This document shows, one piece after another, positions 12,104 through 24,025 of a stretch of 64,000 nt of DNA. Position numbers and translations under genes: made by a program. The first letter of the stretch is position 1. Every line of letters begins with the position of its first letter. The notes beneath the pieces were generated by a model. That model worked only from the letters and a program-made list of their open reading frames with translations, had not been told where the DNA came from and did not search any database. This DNA comes from Glandiceps talaboti. Taxonomy: Eukaryota > Hemichordata > Enteropneusta > Spengelidae. The stretch is from NCBI RefSeq assembly GCF_964340395.1, contig NC_135566.1:18741001-18805000 (forward strand), written 5' to 3'.

Positions 12104-14398
12104 CTATTTGTTTTCCCCAATGAGCATGTAAACTGTCTTTGCTGCATTGATGGTCAATTTATTCACATCACACCACTGAATCACTTTTGAAAATTCTGAA
12201 TTAATAGTATCAAGGTAATGTAAATTTGATATGCGCATAGCATGAAATAGGTTAGAGTCATCGGCATACAGCCTAAAATTGAAAAAATCTGAAGAATTTG
12301 GAATGTCATTTATATAGATTAGAAAGAGAGTCGGGCCAAGTATCGACCCTTGAGGTACGCCACATTTAATATATTGTTTCTTTGATTCAGTGTTGCCAAT
12401 GCTAACATATTGACTCCTGGATTGTAAGTAACTTGTGAACCACTGTGATGGTAACCCTCTAATACCATAGTGTTGAAGTTTTGATATCAAAATGTCATGG
12501 TTCACAGTATCAAAAGCCTTGGCGAAGTCAATAAACATGCCAAAAGATGCAGCGCCATCATCTAATTGATCACGCAGACACTGGATCAGACTTAAAAGGG
12601 AAACTCGACAACTGTGTTTTTCTCTGAACCCATATTGGTGCTCATACAAAATATTAAACTTATCTAGGTACTTTACAAAACGATTATTCACAGCCTTTTC
12701 AAAGACTTTACTTAATATTGATAAAATAGATATGGGTCTATAGTTGCCAATATCATTGATATTTCCCTTTTTATATAGAGGCAATACACGGGCGACCTTT
12801 AGGGGATTTGGAAATTGACCAGAAGAGAACGACAAATTGATGATGTGACATAGTGGAAGACTGATGTAAATACTCGCTTCTTTGATAAGTTTTGAGGGAA
12901 TTTCATCCCAACCCGTAGCTTTACGGATACCCAAATTGGCAATTAAATTCATAATTTCATTTTCAGTTACCGGCACAAAAAATAATGAATTATTGTAATC
13001 AGTATTCAAATAATTTTGGAACGTTATATTTTCAGAAGTGGGTATTTTGGAAGCAAGATTTTCTCCAATGTTAACGAAGAAAGAATTGAAATCCTCCCCT
13101 ATGTCACTACGATCTGTATGAATAATGTTTGTCCCATTGTTGGTAACTTCCAAGCAGTCTGGAAGTATCATTTGTTTACGTTTTGCTTTCCCGATAAGTT
13201 CATTTAAAATTCCCCATGTCTCTTTCGTATTACCTTTATTTACAGAAAGTAAATCAGCGTAGTATTTCTTTTTAGCCCTTCTAAGCGTACTTGTCAGAAT
13301 ATTCCTATATTTCTTATAATGATTAAAAAGCTGCTTGTTAAAATGACTTTTGTAAACTTTTCGAAGTAGTTTATGTTTTGTTCTAATGGACTTTTTCAGG
13401 GCACTTGTTATCCAGGGTTTGTCTTTTTGCCTATTTGAATTGGTTTTTGTCTGGCGGCGAGTCAATGGAGCATGTTTATTACAAATTTTCAGAAAATCAC
13501 TTGCGAAAGTGTCATAGGCCATATGAACATTCTGACAACGTAGCACTAGCTCCCAACTCTCAGATCTTAAATCATCTCTGAAAGCTTCACTTCTAAAGTT
13601 TCTATAATCTCGTATGAAAATAGTAGTAGTAGAAGATGGTATATAAATTGAAGGAAAAAAAGCAAATATTGGTAAATGATCTGAAATATCTGAAATTATT
13701 GTGCCTGCTTTGATTTGTTTACCTGTGACATTAGTGTAAAAATGATCTATAATTGTTGAAGTGTGTGGTGTAATTCTAGTTGGACATGTAATTAGTTGAT
13801 CAAAATTGAAACATGCTAAAGTGTCTGCTAAGTCAACCCCTCCTGATTTGGATGAACTACTCAGGTCAATATTAAAATCTCCGACAATGAAACAACCATT
13901 ATATTTATTAGAAAGAGAGCTAATGGTACTTTCTAGACTAGAAATAAAAGCATCGTGATTTGTATGCGGAGGTCTATAAATTACTCCAACTACGTACACA
14001 CTTTTACCTACTTTGACCTCGACCCACAATGATTCTGCATTGTTTACTTCAATATGTAAAACATTGTAATTTAATGACTCATGAAGGTACATACCAACCC
14101 CTCCCCCTCTACCTTGGTTCCTACAATTAATTTCAAGTGAATAATTTGGCAGGTGATATAAATTCTTGTCCTCAATTTGCCAAATTTCAGACAGTGCAAT
14201 TACTTTAAAACTGACCTCCAAACAATCCCCGTAAAATAACTTGAAATTATCATAATTCTTCCTCAAGGACCGAATATTAAGGTGGGAGATAGAAAACGCA
14301 TTATTTTTGGCGAAGAGGTCGTTAAACTGACACAAGGAATAATTTTCACAGCTTACTTCGTCAATAAGAGTATCAGCGTTGTCGAAACTCAAATCCAT
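12104..14398 (-). CDS. LINE ORF2: endonuclease and reverse transcriptase (main part)
   Basis: 764 codons. An apurinic-type endonuclease occupies about residues 35-240 with SHLNIRSL, ALSEIW, GDFNIDL and SDISDHLP. The reverse transcriptase lies at about 480-764 with NYRPIS, the block FIDFAKAFDTVNHD, GVPQGSILGP and the catalytic box YADDSNLF. These motifs put it in the CR1/L2/Crack group. The frame closes at TAG just after YMLIGENK; the continuation is found one frame away, consistent with loss of a single base. Confidence 0.9.
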   Translation of the reverse strand: MDLSFDNADTLIDEVSCENYSLCQFNDLFAKNNAFSISHLNIRSLRKNYDNFKLFYGDCLEVSFKVIALSEIWQIEDKNLYHLPNYSLEINCRNQGRGGGVGMYLHESLNYNVLHIEVNNAESLWVEVKVGKSVYVVGVIYRPPHTNHDAFISSLESTISSLSNKYNGCFIVGDFNIDLSSSSKSGGVDLADTLACFNFDQLITCPTRITPHTSTIIDHFYTNVTGKQIKAGTIISDISDHLPIFAFFPSIYIPSSTTTIFIRDYRNFRSEAFRDDLRSESWELVLRCQNVHMAYDTFASDFLKICNKHAPLTRRQTKTNSNRQKDKPWITSALKKSIRTKHKLLRKVYKSHFNKQLFNHYKKYRNILTSTLRRAKKKYYADLLSVNKGNTKETWGILNELIGKAKRKQMILPDCLEVTNNGTNIIHTDRSDIGEDFNSFFVNIGENLASKIPTSENITFQNYLNTDYNNSLFFVPVTENEIMNLIANLGIRKATGWDEIPSKLIKEASIYISLPLCHIINLSFSSGQFPNPLKVARVLPLYKKGNINDIGNYRPISILSILSKVFEKAVNNRFVKYLDKFNILYEHQYGFREKHSCRVSLLSLIQCLRDQLDDGAASFGMFIDFAKAFDTVNHDILISKLQHYGIRGLPSQWFTSYLQSRSQYVSIGNTESKKQYIKCGVPQGSILGPTLFLIYINDIPNSSDFFNFRLYADDSNLFHAMRISNLHYLDTINSEFSKVIQWCDVNKLTINAAKTVYMLIGENK

Positions 14399-14430
14399 AG
14401 AATTCCTAAGACTTGAAGTAAGACTAAGAG

Positions 14431-15405
14431 TTACACAATGTTGGCAAGATCTTGCTCACTTCTTATTACTTGGACGATTGATTGTTCACTTTTCTTGTCA
14501 TGGACTTGGCCATTCCGGGTCCACAGATACTTGTAGTGTGCAGATTTCCGCTTGGCATGGGTTAATTTGAAGAGTTGACGTGCTTCTGGCGTGAGATTTT
14601 CGTTAATGTAAATCTTGCTGCGGTGGTCATATCCGACGTTTGTAGTGTTAATGTTCGCGAGCTTTTTCTTGTTCCAATAGATGTAGTCGCGTTTCTTCCT
14701 GCTGATAAATCTGACGATGATTGGTCTTGGTAGAGTAGATCCGACCCCATTGTGTTTCTGACCTAGTCTATGTGTAACCTCGATGTCACTTTCCATGATG
14801 TCTGGGTCGATTTTCCGTAGGATTCTTATTGAAATGTCCTCTGTGTTTTCTCTTCCCTCTGTACTTTCCACTATTCCGTGTATTTCTATGTTCTCTCTTC
14901 TGCTGTATTGATTCAAACTTTCTATATATTTCTCCAGCTCTGTGACACGATTTGAAAGAAGCACATTTGTTTGCCTGACTTCTTGATTTTCAAGTTCAAG
15001 TGTCGATACTCGTCCCCGCAATTCTTCCACAAGCCCGTTGAAAAAATCTAGTGATGAATTTATGGTACTCTGACTTTCTTTGAGATCAGCGATGCTTGAC
15101 AGTAGTGTTGGTATGTGCTTTACTTGAGAACAGATTTCTTCAAGGCGATCTTCAATGGATTGTGGTACAGCAAGTCGAGGTGTTGATGGGGGTGAGCGTA
15201 CTGATGCAGCTGGGGCTTTAGTTTTCTTGTTCGGCATGTTGGTATTGCGTAATGATCTATTGATGACATTGAGCATGCATAATTCATTTGAGATTGAACT
15301 TGAAAAACCAAGACGGCGAGAGTTCTTCACAGTGACATCAAAATGTCCACTCGATTTATCGTTGAATATGAAATCTTTCCGCTGACCCTGTACACAGTTG
15401 CTCAC
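14431..15405 (-). CDS. LINE ORF1 protein
   Basis: 324 codons. The N-terminal third is Pro/Lys/Ser-rich; an internal Met at about 15238 (MPNKKTKAP) is a more usual start for this class than the first Met. Residues of about 90-165 form a coiled coil (ESQSTINSSLDFF... ELEKYIESLNQYSRR). The following RRENIEIHGI and the region to about 270 resemble the RNA-binding fold of LINE ORF1 proteins (transposase_22-like). It probably binds element RNA as a multimer. The stop is 32 nt before the ORF2 start. Confidence 0.8.
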   Translation of the reverse strand: MSNCVQGQRKDFIFNDKSSGHFDVTVKNSRRLGFSSSISNELCMLNVINRSLRNTNMPNKKTKAPAASVRSPPSTPRLAVPQSIEDRLEEICSQVKHIPTLLSSIADLKESQSTINSSLDFFNGLVEELRGRVSTLELENQEVRQTNVLLSNRVTELEKYIESLNQYSRRENIEIHGIVESTEGRENTEDISIRILRKIDPDIMESDIEVTHRLGQKHNGVGSTLPRPIIVRFISRKKRDYIYWNKKKLANINTTNVGYDHRSKIYINENLTPEARQLFKLTHAKRKSAHYKYLWTRNGQVHDKKSEQSIVQVIRSEQDLANIV

Positions 15406-15612
15406 TTCAGTCCTTTAGAAACTTGTTTTAACGAAAATTATAGATGTACATTACCTAGAATCGGTAAAATTTTGGCGTCTACCTGGAGGCGATGTTAACG
15501 AACTGCGCAATCAGGAACAGCGCCCCCGATGTTTAGTTTAGTGACGAGAATGATGAAGGAAATCGACATCCCATAATACCGTCGTGCCCTCCTGGACCCT
15601 CAGTATGAGTAA

Positions 15613-16960
15613 ACTCAGTTTATAATACAAAAGCGTATTGGAAAATTGTGTTCCTCCTATGTACACATTGGTATACAGCAATACGTTGGTATTAGAAGTA
15701 CACAGTGATCCAGTGATATATAAGTAGTGACTCTTGCAACATTGTTGGTTAGAGGTATAATACCTATAGGGTTGATATTTCAGGAAAGATGCAATTGCTA
15801 AGAATTATTGCCTTGATTTTTCTGTTGCATAATAACAAACAGAATTGTGACTTACCAGACCGTCTTTGATGATATTAAAAGGTCCATTGTAGCCTATGTA
15901 ATTTGTTATTTCTAGACCTTGCCAAAGACATATTACTTGCATGGGAGATTGATATACTTTAAACTTTGTATATGCTAGTTATGCTATTTGGTAATTGATT
16001 AAGACGCTTTGATACATTTTACATGAAAGGGGTTTGATGATGACAAACATACTAAATATATTTCCCACTGTACTGCAAATCAAATGAAATAAAACCTGCA
16101 TATATTTGTATTAAAATGTTATCAAATTTGAATATGCTGATTATAATTTTACATAATATACATATTAATTATGCTGATGAGTAAACGTATATATCACTGA
16201 ATTTGAGTTTATTGGTGATGGTATAAGATATAAAGGTTATTTTCTATTTCAATTCTATACTAATAGACGTGATACATGCCCAAGTGTTTTTGAACTGGTG
16301 TATACGTATACACAGCATGTTATTCATATGAATTAAACTAATTAAAACCGCCAGCTGAAATATTAAGCATGTATGTAAATGACATATATATTTATGTTAC
16401 TGAATAAAAACCTCGTTTTGACACTGTTCCACTAGTTAGATTTTCCTAGTCTTTTGATATGTTGTTCAACATACAATTCTATATAAGATGCACACAAAAA
16501 ATAATTTCTGTTGCAATTATGGGGTCAAACCTTATTTTGACTGGACTATTGATTCAGCTAATTATCAAGTACAATATTATAAATGGAGTTAATATACTCG
16601 TAAACCTACTTCAATAACTGTCACACATAATGATGTGGTTGCTGACGTTCATTTTCAACCTTGTAAGGCCGCGGTCAGAATTTACGACAGGAGGCCTGGT
16701 GAGAAATGGGGGGGGGGGGGCGAAACAAATTGAGGGTTCAAAGGGGGAGGGGCGTGAAAATTTTTTGCTCATGATTTGAATCAAATCAAACCTCTAGAGC
16801 AGTTGTTTACCGAGAAAATTGTAAAATTCCATGTGGCTTTGCTGCAGTTACTGCGGTGATGAGTTCGGTGACAACCATGCAAATGTATTTGTGTACGTGT
16901 ATGCCTTCCTCTGTCTATCTATATATCTCTCTGTCTCTGTCTCTAGTCTCCATCCCTGTC
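15613..16960. other. Intergenic stretch, no feature seen
   Basis: AT-rich unique-looking sequence with a short G-tract at about 16708. I see no exon, RNA gene or clear repeat unit. Confidence 0.4.
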
Positions 16961-17503
16961 TGTCTGTCTGTCTGTATTAACTTTTGACGATTCACCCATA
17001 TAATACCAGTCCTCCACATCTCCGAGTCAAATCGAGCAATCTTCAATATTTTGCTAATCTTGTGCAACAATTGGACACTGTCTCTTACTGGAGGCATCCA
17101 GTTTAGGAAACATCTAGTTGTTACAACTCCTAAGACACAAATACAGACTTGGTCTTAATTGTTTTACGTTACTTATTCATGTAGAAAAAACCCATAAATT
17201 TACTTTAATGAAAAATCCAAAATAACTGTTACTTTCTCATCCCCATATGGCCACTTGCAGCATGATTTTTGCCCCAGTAAATATGCTATGTTAACCCTCT
17301 TCTAAATTGACGTGACGGAAAATGTCTATCACTTGCTGTGACATTCAGTACATTATAGATATTGCTATGTATTTATAATGCGACGTTTAAATTAATTACT
17401 AGTGCTTTAACCGCATTTACACGCCAAAAATATTACTCTTACTTATATTATATCGTGTTTTATTTCTGTACACAAATTTTCTTTTATTGCTCAAGAAAAG
17501 AAG

Positions 17504-17504
<1 letters not shown>

Positions 17505-17598
<94 letters not shown>
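17505..17598. repeat. (CT)n run in tRNA-less unit
   Basis: CT dinucleotides with a single TTTC interruption. This is the point where the unit lost its tRNA gene and CTGT run. Confidence 0.9.
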
Positions 17599-17599
<1 letters not shown>

Positions 17600-18458
17600 C
17601 TCATTTCAAATGTATTTAAAGAGGCCATAATACTGTTCTTAATGAACCCAGGTGTGTAATACAAGTCTCTGTACTTCCAACATGTTGAGCCAAATGTTAT
17701 TAATCCAATTCATATGCTTACTTTCCCTGTTTGTAACAGGTTCCGTTCGTCCACGGTCTGATGTCGGCAGTTGTAAATATTAGACTGCAGCTGGTGTAAG
17801 TCACTTGGAAAAATATTTTAAGTCTCATATTTTTTAGTTTGTTATTCATTTTTTAGTTTTTATATAGGAAGATGTTCTGAAGTTATTAATCTTTTTTTCC
17901 AGATGTTGTAGTAGTCTCCCAATATTTTGATAGTCTTTGCATGTTCATTCTATCTGAAGTTATTCCCTTTTGACGATTCACCCATATAATACCAGTCCTC
18001 CACATATCCGAGTCAAATCGAGCAATCTTCAATATTTTGCTAATCTTGTGCAACAATTGGACACCGTCTCTTACAGGAGGCATCCAGTTTAGGATACATC
18101 TAGTTGCTACAACTCCAAAGACACAAATACAGACTTGGTCTAAATTGTTTTACGTTATTTATTCATGTAGAAAAAAACCATAAATTAATTAAAATTGTCA
18201 CTTTAATGAAAAATCCAAAATAACTGTTCCTTTCTCATCCCCATATGGCCACTTGCAGCATGATTTTTGCCCCAGTAAATATGCTATGTTAACCCTCTTC
18301 TAAATTGACGTGACGGAAAATGTCTATCACTTTGCTGTGAAATTCAGTACATTATAGATATTGTTATGTATTTGTAATGCGACGTTTACGTTATTTACTA
18401 GTGCTTTAACAGCATATACACTGTACACAAATTTTCTTTTCTTGCTCAAGAAAAGAAG

Positions 18459-18531
18459 CGCCCGATAAGGGGGTCGAACCCTTGACCTTAGGATTAAAAG
18501 TCCCACGCTCTACCGTCTGAGCTAACCGGGC
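18459..18531 (-). tRNA. tRNA-Lys(TTT), array copy 1
   Basis: 73 nt with a full cloverleaf: acceptor GCCCGGT paired with ATCGGGC (one G-U), A box TAGCTCAGACGG, anticodon loop CTTTTAA with anticodon TTT, and B box GGTTCGACCCC. A T-run (TTCTTTTC) follows about 4 nt after the 3' end and can end Pol III transcription. The discriminator base is G. No intron. Confidence 0.95.
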
Positions 18532-18643
18532 AGCTGTACCTGTCAAAATACAATATTCATAAGTAAGCATGGCTACATCATCATAGTCAAACACGTCTTA
18601 ATTGAACCTGCATGGCTACATGATAGCCAAAATTTTTGAAACT

Positions 18644-18646
18644 GTC

Positions 18647-18729
<83 letters not shown>

Positions 18730-18730
18730 G

Positions 18731-18792
<62 letters not shown>

Positions 18793-18800
18793 GCTCTCAT
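18644..18800. repeat. (CTGT)n(CT)n compound microsatellite
   Basis: About 21 CTGT units followed by about 30 CT units, between the tRNA spacer and the right-hand block of the second unit. Confidence 0.92.
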
Positions 18801-19687
18801 TTCAAATGTATGTAAAGAGGCCATAATACTGTTCTTAATGAACCCAGGTGTGTAATACAAGTCTCTGTACTTCCAACATGTTGAGCCAAATGTTATTAAT
18901 CCAATTCATTTGCTTACTTTCCCTGTTTGTAACAGGTTCCGTTCGTCCACGGTCTGATGTCGGCTGTTGTAAATATTAGTTGCAGCTGGCGTAAGTCACT
19001 TGGAAAAATATTTTAAGTCTCATATTTTTTAGTTTGTTATTCATGTTTTAATTTTTATATAGGAAGATGTTCTGAAGTTATTAATCTTTTTTTCCAGATG
19101 TTGTAGTAGTCTCCCAATATTTTGATAGTCTTTGCATGTTCATTCTATCTGAAGTTATTCCCTTTTGACGATTCACCCATATGATACCAGTCATCCACAT
19201 CTCCGAGTCAAATCGAGCAATCTTCAATATTTTGCTAATCTTGTGCAACAATTGGACACCGTCTCTTACAGGAGGCATCCAGTTTAGGATACATCTAGTT
19301 GTTACAACTCCAAAGACACAAATACAGACTTGGTCTAAATTGTTTTACGTTACTTATTCATGTAGAAAAAACCTATAAATGTATTAAAATTGTCACTTTA
19401 ATGAAAAATCTGTTCCTTTCTCATCCCCATATGGCCACTTACAGCATGATTTTTGCCCCAGTAAATATGCTATGTTAACCCTCTTCTAAATTGACGTGAC
19501 GGAAAATGTCTATCACTTTGCTGTGACATTCAGTACATTATAGATATTGCTATGTATTTATAATGCGACGTTTAAATTAATTACTAGTGCTTTAACCGCA
19601 TTTACACGCCAAAAATATTATTCTTACTTATATTATATCGTGTTTTATATCCGTACACAATTTTCTTTTCTTGCTCAAGAAAAGAAG

Positions 19688-19760
19688 CGCCCGATAAGGG
19701 GGTCGAACCCTTGACCTTAGGATTAAAAGTCCCACGCTCTACCGTCTGAGCTAACCGGGC
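19688..19760 (-). tRNA. tRNA-Lys(TTT), array copy 2
   Basis: Identical in sequence to the first copy over the 73-nt gene, including both internal promoter boxes and the following T-run. It sits at the same place in its repeat unit. Confidence 0.95.
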
Positions 19761-19872
19761 AGCTGTACCTGTCAAAATACAATATTCATTACTAAGCATG
19801 GCTACATCATCATAGTCAAACACGTCTTAATTGAACCTGCATGGCTACATGATAGCCAAAATTTTTGAAACT

Positions 19873-20089
<217 letters not shown>

Positions 20090-20941
20090 CAAATGTATTT
20101 AAAGAGGCCATAATACTGTTCTTAATGAACCCAGGTGTGTAATGCAAGTCTCTGTACTTCCAACATGTTGAGCCAAATGTTATTAATCCAATTCATTTGC
20201 TTACTTTCCCTGTTTGTAACAGGTTCCGTTCGTCCACGGTCTGATGTTGGCAGTTGTAAATATTAGACTGCAGCTGGTGTAAGTCACTTGGAAAAATATT
20301 TTAAGTCTCATATTTTTGAGTTTGTTATTCATGTTTTAGTTTTTATAAAGGAAGATGTTCTGAACTTATTAAACTTTTTTTCCAGATGTTGTAGTAGTCT
20401 CCCAATATTTTGATAGTCTTTGCATGTTCATTCTATCTGAAGTTATTCCCTTTTGACGATTCACCCATATAATACCAGTCCTCCACATATCCGAGTCAAA
20501 TCGAGCAATCCACATTACTTTGCTAATCTTGTGCAACAATTGGACACCGTCTCTTACAGGAGGCATCCAGTTTAGGATACATCTAGTTGTTACAACTCCA
20601 AAGACACAAATACAGACTTGGTCTAAATTGTTTTACGTTACCTATTCATGTAGAAAAAACCCATAAATTTATTAAAATTGTCACTTTAATGAAAAATCCA
20701 AAATAACTGTTCCTTTCTCATCCCCATATGGCCACTTGCAGCATGATTTTTGCCCCAGTACATATGGCTATGTTAACCCTCTTCTAAACTGACGTGACGG
20801 AAAATGTCTATCACTTTCTGTGACATTCAGTACATTATAGATATTGTTATGTATTTATAATGTGACGTTTACGTTATTTACTAGTGCTTTAACAGCATAT
20901 ACACTGTACACAAATTTTCTTTTCTTGCTCAAGAAAAGAAG

Positions 20942-21014
20942 CGCCCGATAAGGGGGTCGAACCCTTGACCTTAGGATTAAAAGTCCCACGCTCTACCGTC
21001 TGAGCTAACCGGGC
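20942..21014 (-). tRNA. tRNA-Lys(TTT), array copy 3
   Basis: The same 73-nt gene as the other two copies, with intact cloverleaf and B box. Its downstream flank is shared, while the flanking CTGT run is shorter and no long CT run follows. Confidence 0.95.
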
Positions 21015-21132
21015 AGCTGTACCTGTCAAACTACAATATTCATAAGTAAGCATGGCTACATCATTCATAGTCAAACACGTCTTAATTGAACCTGCATGGC
21101 TACATGATAGCCAAACTTTTTTTTCTGAAATG

Positions 21133-21134
21133 TC

Positions 21135-21190
<56 letters not shown>
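21133..21190. repeat. (CTGT)n microsatellite, last array unit
   Basis: About 14 CTGT units; the array homology ends just to the right. Confidence 0.9.
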
Positions 21191-21192
<2 letters not shown>

Positions 21193-21386
21193 CCTCTCTC
21201 GCCCTGTCTCTGCCTTATCATGTGTCTTGATCACTATGTTTCATGTCGCATCTGATAAATACCAACTTTCACGTCCAAACTAAATTGCACACACTTCTTG
21301 GTTCATATGTCTGTTTTGAGTGGTCATATGACAGCGACATCAATGACTAAAACGTTTTACGATTTTTATTTGTTGTTTAAACCCAT

Positions 21387-21608
21387 ATGGTTCAAGACGA
21401 GCAACCCTCACCAGTTTGTCATTGCTATGTCATGCACTCATCGAACCAGTCTCAGGAACTTACTCCACTGGTAGAACTTTCATTCACCCTGGCCTGTGGT
21501 CCATGTCTGGAATGGACCGGACTCCCTGATAGTGTAGTTGGAGTGATCAGTGACAATGGTGTTCAGTCCTTTAAGAGCCGTGTGCACAACCATCTTTCAG
21601 CACCCTGA
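21387..21608 (+). pseudogene. Possible LINE ORF2 C-terminal relic
   Basis: A 73-codon frame ending LPDSVVGVISDNGVQSFKSR and a few more residues. It resembles the usual LINE ORF2 tail W-N-x-LP-xx-VV...FK-x-R. A second frame over the same bases reads FHSPWPVVHVWNG, suggesting an old frameshift. No reverse transcriptase motif is left. Family unknown. Confidence 0.35.
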
Positions 21609-21639
21609 AGTAACAGAAGATACTCTAACATAGTTAATT

Positions 21640-22538
21640 ATAATGTCATTGTCTTATAAACAAACTCTTTGTAGCATGTTTGATTATTGTGGTATGTTGG
21701 ACAAACTAGTATAATATAGTCAAATCTATTCTTATATGCCGTGTTTAATAGATACAATAAACATATAGTTTTGCTGCAACATATAATCCCGATAAAATCA
21801 TGTTAATTAAATGGTGGTCCTATAGAATTAGTACATAATCGATTTTAGTTTTCTACCCTCTATTGTCATCACAGTATCCTACAGAACATATCTTTTTAGC
21901 ATCATCAGTGCTTGTGTACTTTTTACGAATTTGTAACTGCACACCATCTTTAGTTTTTATAACACGCAAACCATTTCCGTGATACTGTTCATGTTAAAAT
22001 GATCTCAAATCAATAAACAAACACAATTTATCCGTCAAAATTTTAACTTCATTTATTCAGTATCTATTTCAGAAAGTATCTACGAGCTTCTTTCTATAGA
22101 TATCGAGGTAGAAAACCCAAATGATTCCAAAAATGTACGCAAATATGCCTAGCAACAAGCCCACGCCCATAGAAACAGCCAAAGCATGGTGTATATAATA
22201 AACATGATAGGGATTTTGATAGGCGAGCAAATAAACATTCAAAAATGTATACGTAAGCAAATATACCTAGCAACAAGACCACACCCATAGCAACAGACAA
22301 ATACAATTGTACTACAACACCATTGGCAGTATTTTTCAGACTGAATGTTGTCATTTGTTTTTCATAATATGCCTAATATATCTTTTTAAATACTGGCGTC
22401 CCAGTTGTCCATGTTAGTATAGCTCGAAAAATCGCCGTTAACCAACTGCGATTTGAATATAGATACATATACAAGATTTCAAGTTTCCTTGGGATAGCAA
22501 TTTTATAACTTTTCTGCAAAGTTCTAGAAGATTTGACC
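21640..22538. repeat. Intergenic stretch with a ~119-bp tandem duplication
   Basis: GCAAATATGCCTAGCAACAA at about 22139 recurs with few changes at about 22258, followed each time by GCCCACGCCCATAG-like sequence. Otherwise AT-rich with no gene seen. Confidence 0.6.
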
Positions 22539-22544
22539 TTTATT
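22539..22544 (-). promoter_or_regulatory. Candidate polyadenylation signal of Ebony-like copy 2
   Basis: AATAAA on the minus strand, about 140 nt after the stop codon of the terminal exon. Position and sequence suit cleavage and polyadenylation; no transcript evidence is available. Confidence 0.4.
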
Positions 22545-22683
22545 ATTGACCTTGCAACATTATATGTCTATGCGTTTGAAAAATCTGGCCTTTGCGACTC
22601 GCCAAGCAATTAATTCAGTGTTAGCTCTTGCATCATCGCATGGATGGATGAATTGATTCATACGTCGCCTCATGTAAAATGGC

Positions 22684-22889
22684 CTATATATCTTTGGTTG
22701 CAAATTCAAGTTCGAGAGACGGCAGTTTGATCTTCTCGAAAACTCTTCTGCTTTCATAAATGAAGTCCCTAAATTTCTTCTTCTGACGGACAACGTATCC
22801 CAACTCACTGCATACCCTTTTCATCACAGGATGTACATTGAAACACCACACACTCCTGTAGCCCCCTCTCCTGGCTGTGTCACAAAGAT
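22684..22889 (-). CDS. ebony: Copy 2 terminal exon: GNAT-like domain end
   Basis: A short exon (206 nt, 67 complete codons and the TAG stop) with acceptor TTTCCTTCAG. The reading begins LCDTARRGGYRSVWC and ends FATKDI. Its first two bases complete the codon left open by the previous exon (C plus AT, His). ARRGGYRSVWCFNVHP aligns residue for residue with the Ebony segment AREKQFAGIFTTNTSP, and the following CSELGY matches the acetyl-CoA-site end of GNAT folds. It is easy to miss because the reading frame is short and has no useful Met. Confidence 0.82.
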
Positions 22890-23993
22890 CTGAAGGAAAT
22901 AGAGGACAGTTATTAGGCCCCCTGGGGGTACTTTTACAATGGGTTCTGTTTGTCTGTGCGTCCGTCCATCCGTGTGTGGATACGTCCGTAATACATCATT
23001 TCTTAGACATGCAATTTCCGATTTCTTTCCAACCTAATCAAAGGTGACATATCATTTGCAACATATGAACGTCAATACATGCAAATTTGACTGAATGGCG
23101 GCCATATTTGCAGTTAAAATCAATATTTACTACATAACTCAAAAACTATATTACACAGATACTCCATTAGAGTGTCTACACCCATATTATCAGATTCAAG
23201 CTATCTTTGGAGACCTTGACATTTGATATTGACCTTTTCAATTGTCAAAATCAAACCAATTCTTTCATATTACAGTGATTGCTAATTTTTAAAAAAAATC
23301 ATGTTTACAAGTAATATTAAAGAAAATAACTATACATAAACATTAGTTTTAGTGCTCATATCATTTTTACTGCATTGCGGCCATATTTGTAGTTAAAAAT
23401 CACTATTTACTGCATAACTCAAAACTGTAATACACAGACAATTCAAGTGTCTACCTCATATTATCATATGCAAGCTATCTTTGGAGACGTTTACCTTTGA
23501 TCTTCAGGGTCAATTATCAAAATCAAGCCAATTTTTCTTGCCTATCAGAGACACATTGTAGTGTTTATATATTGGTAATTTCTTTTAAACCATGTTTGAA
23601 AGTAATATTGAAAGAAAAAACTATACACAAGCATTATGTTTGGTGCTGATATCACTTTTACTGAATGGCAGCCATATTTGTACTTAAAAATCAGCATTTA
23701 CTACATGAAGACTGCATTAAAGTGTCTACCCCTATATTGCCAGGTTTAAACTTTCTTTTTTAGACATTGACCTTTGACCTAATCCTAGATCTTCAGATTC
23801 AGTTACTGAAATTCACATATTCCCTGCATTATCACAAACACTTTGTAGTATTTATTTCTTGCCACCATTTTTAAGATTATGTTTCCATTCAGTCACATTT
23901 GAGGGGGCTAAGATCTTTAAAAAAGTGTGTATATATGTTTACATCTATTCATGTATGTATGTATGTATGTATGTATGTATGTATGTATGTATG

Positions 23994-24025
<32 letters not shown>

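Larger units (their letters stand above)
11094..15612 (-). mobile_element. CR1/L2-group LINE, nearly full length
   Basis: A minus-strand non-LTR retrotransposon with a 5' leader (about 15400-15612), ORF1 (14431-15405), ORF2 (11439-14398, one frameshift) and a 3' end in TTA/TAA repeats at 11097-11136. A short CAGTTTA occurs at both candidate boundaries (11092 and 15616) and may be the target duplication, but this is weak. Apart from the frameshift the element is open throughout, so it inserted fairly recently. Confidence 0.85.

Noticed and set aside
16970-17640. A fourth tRNA-Lys gene in the first array unit
   Set aside because: The sequence goes from AAGAAAAGAAG directly into the CT run; no tRNA bases remain.
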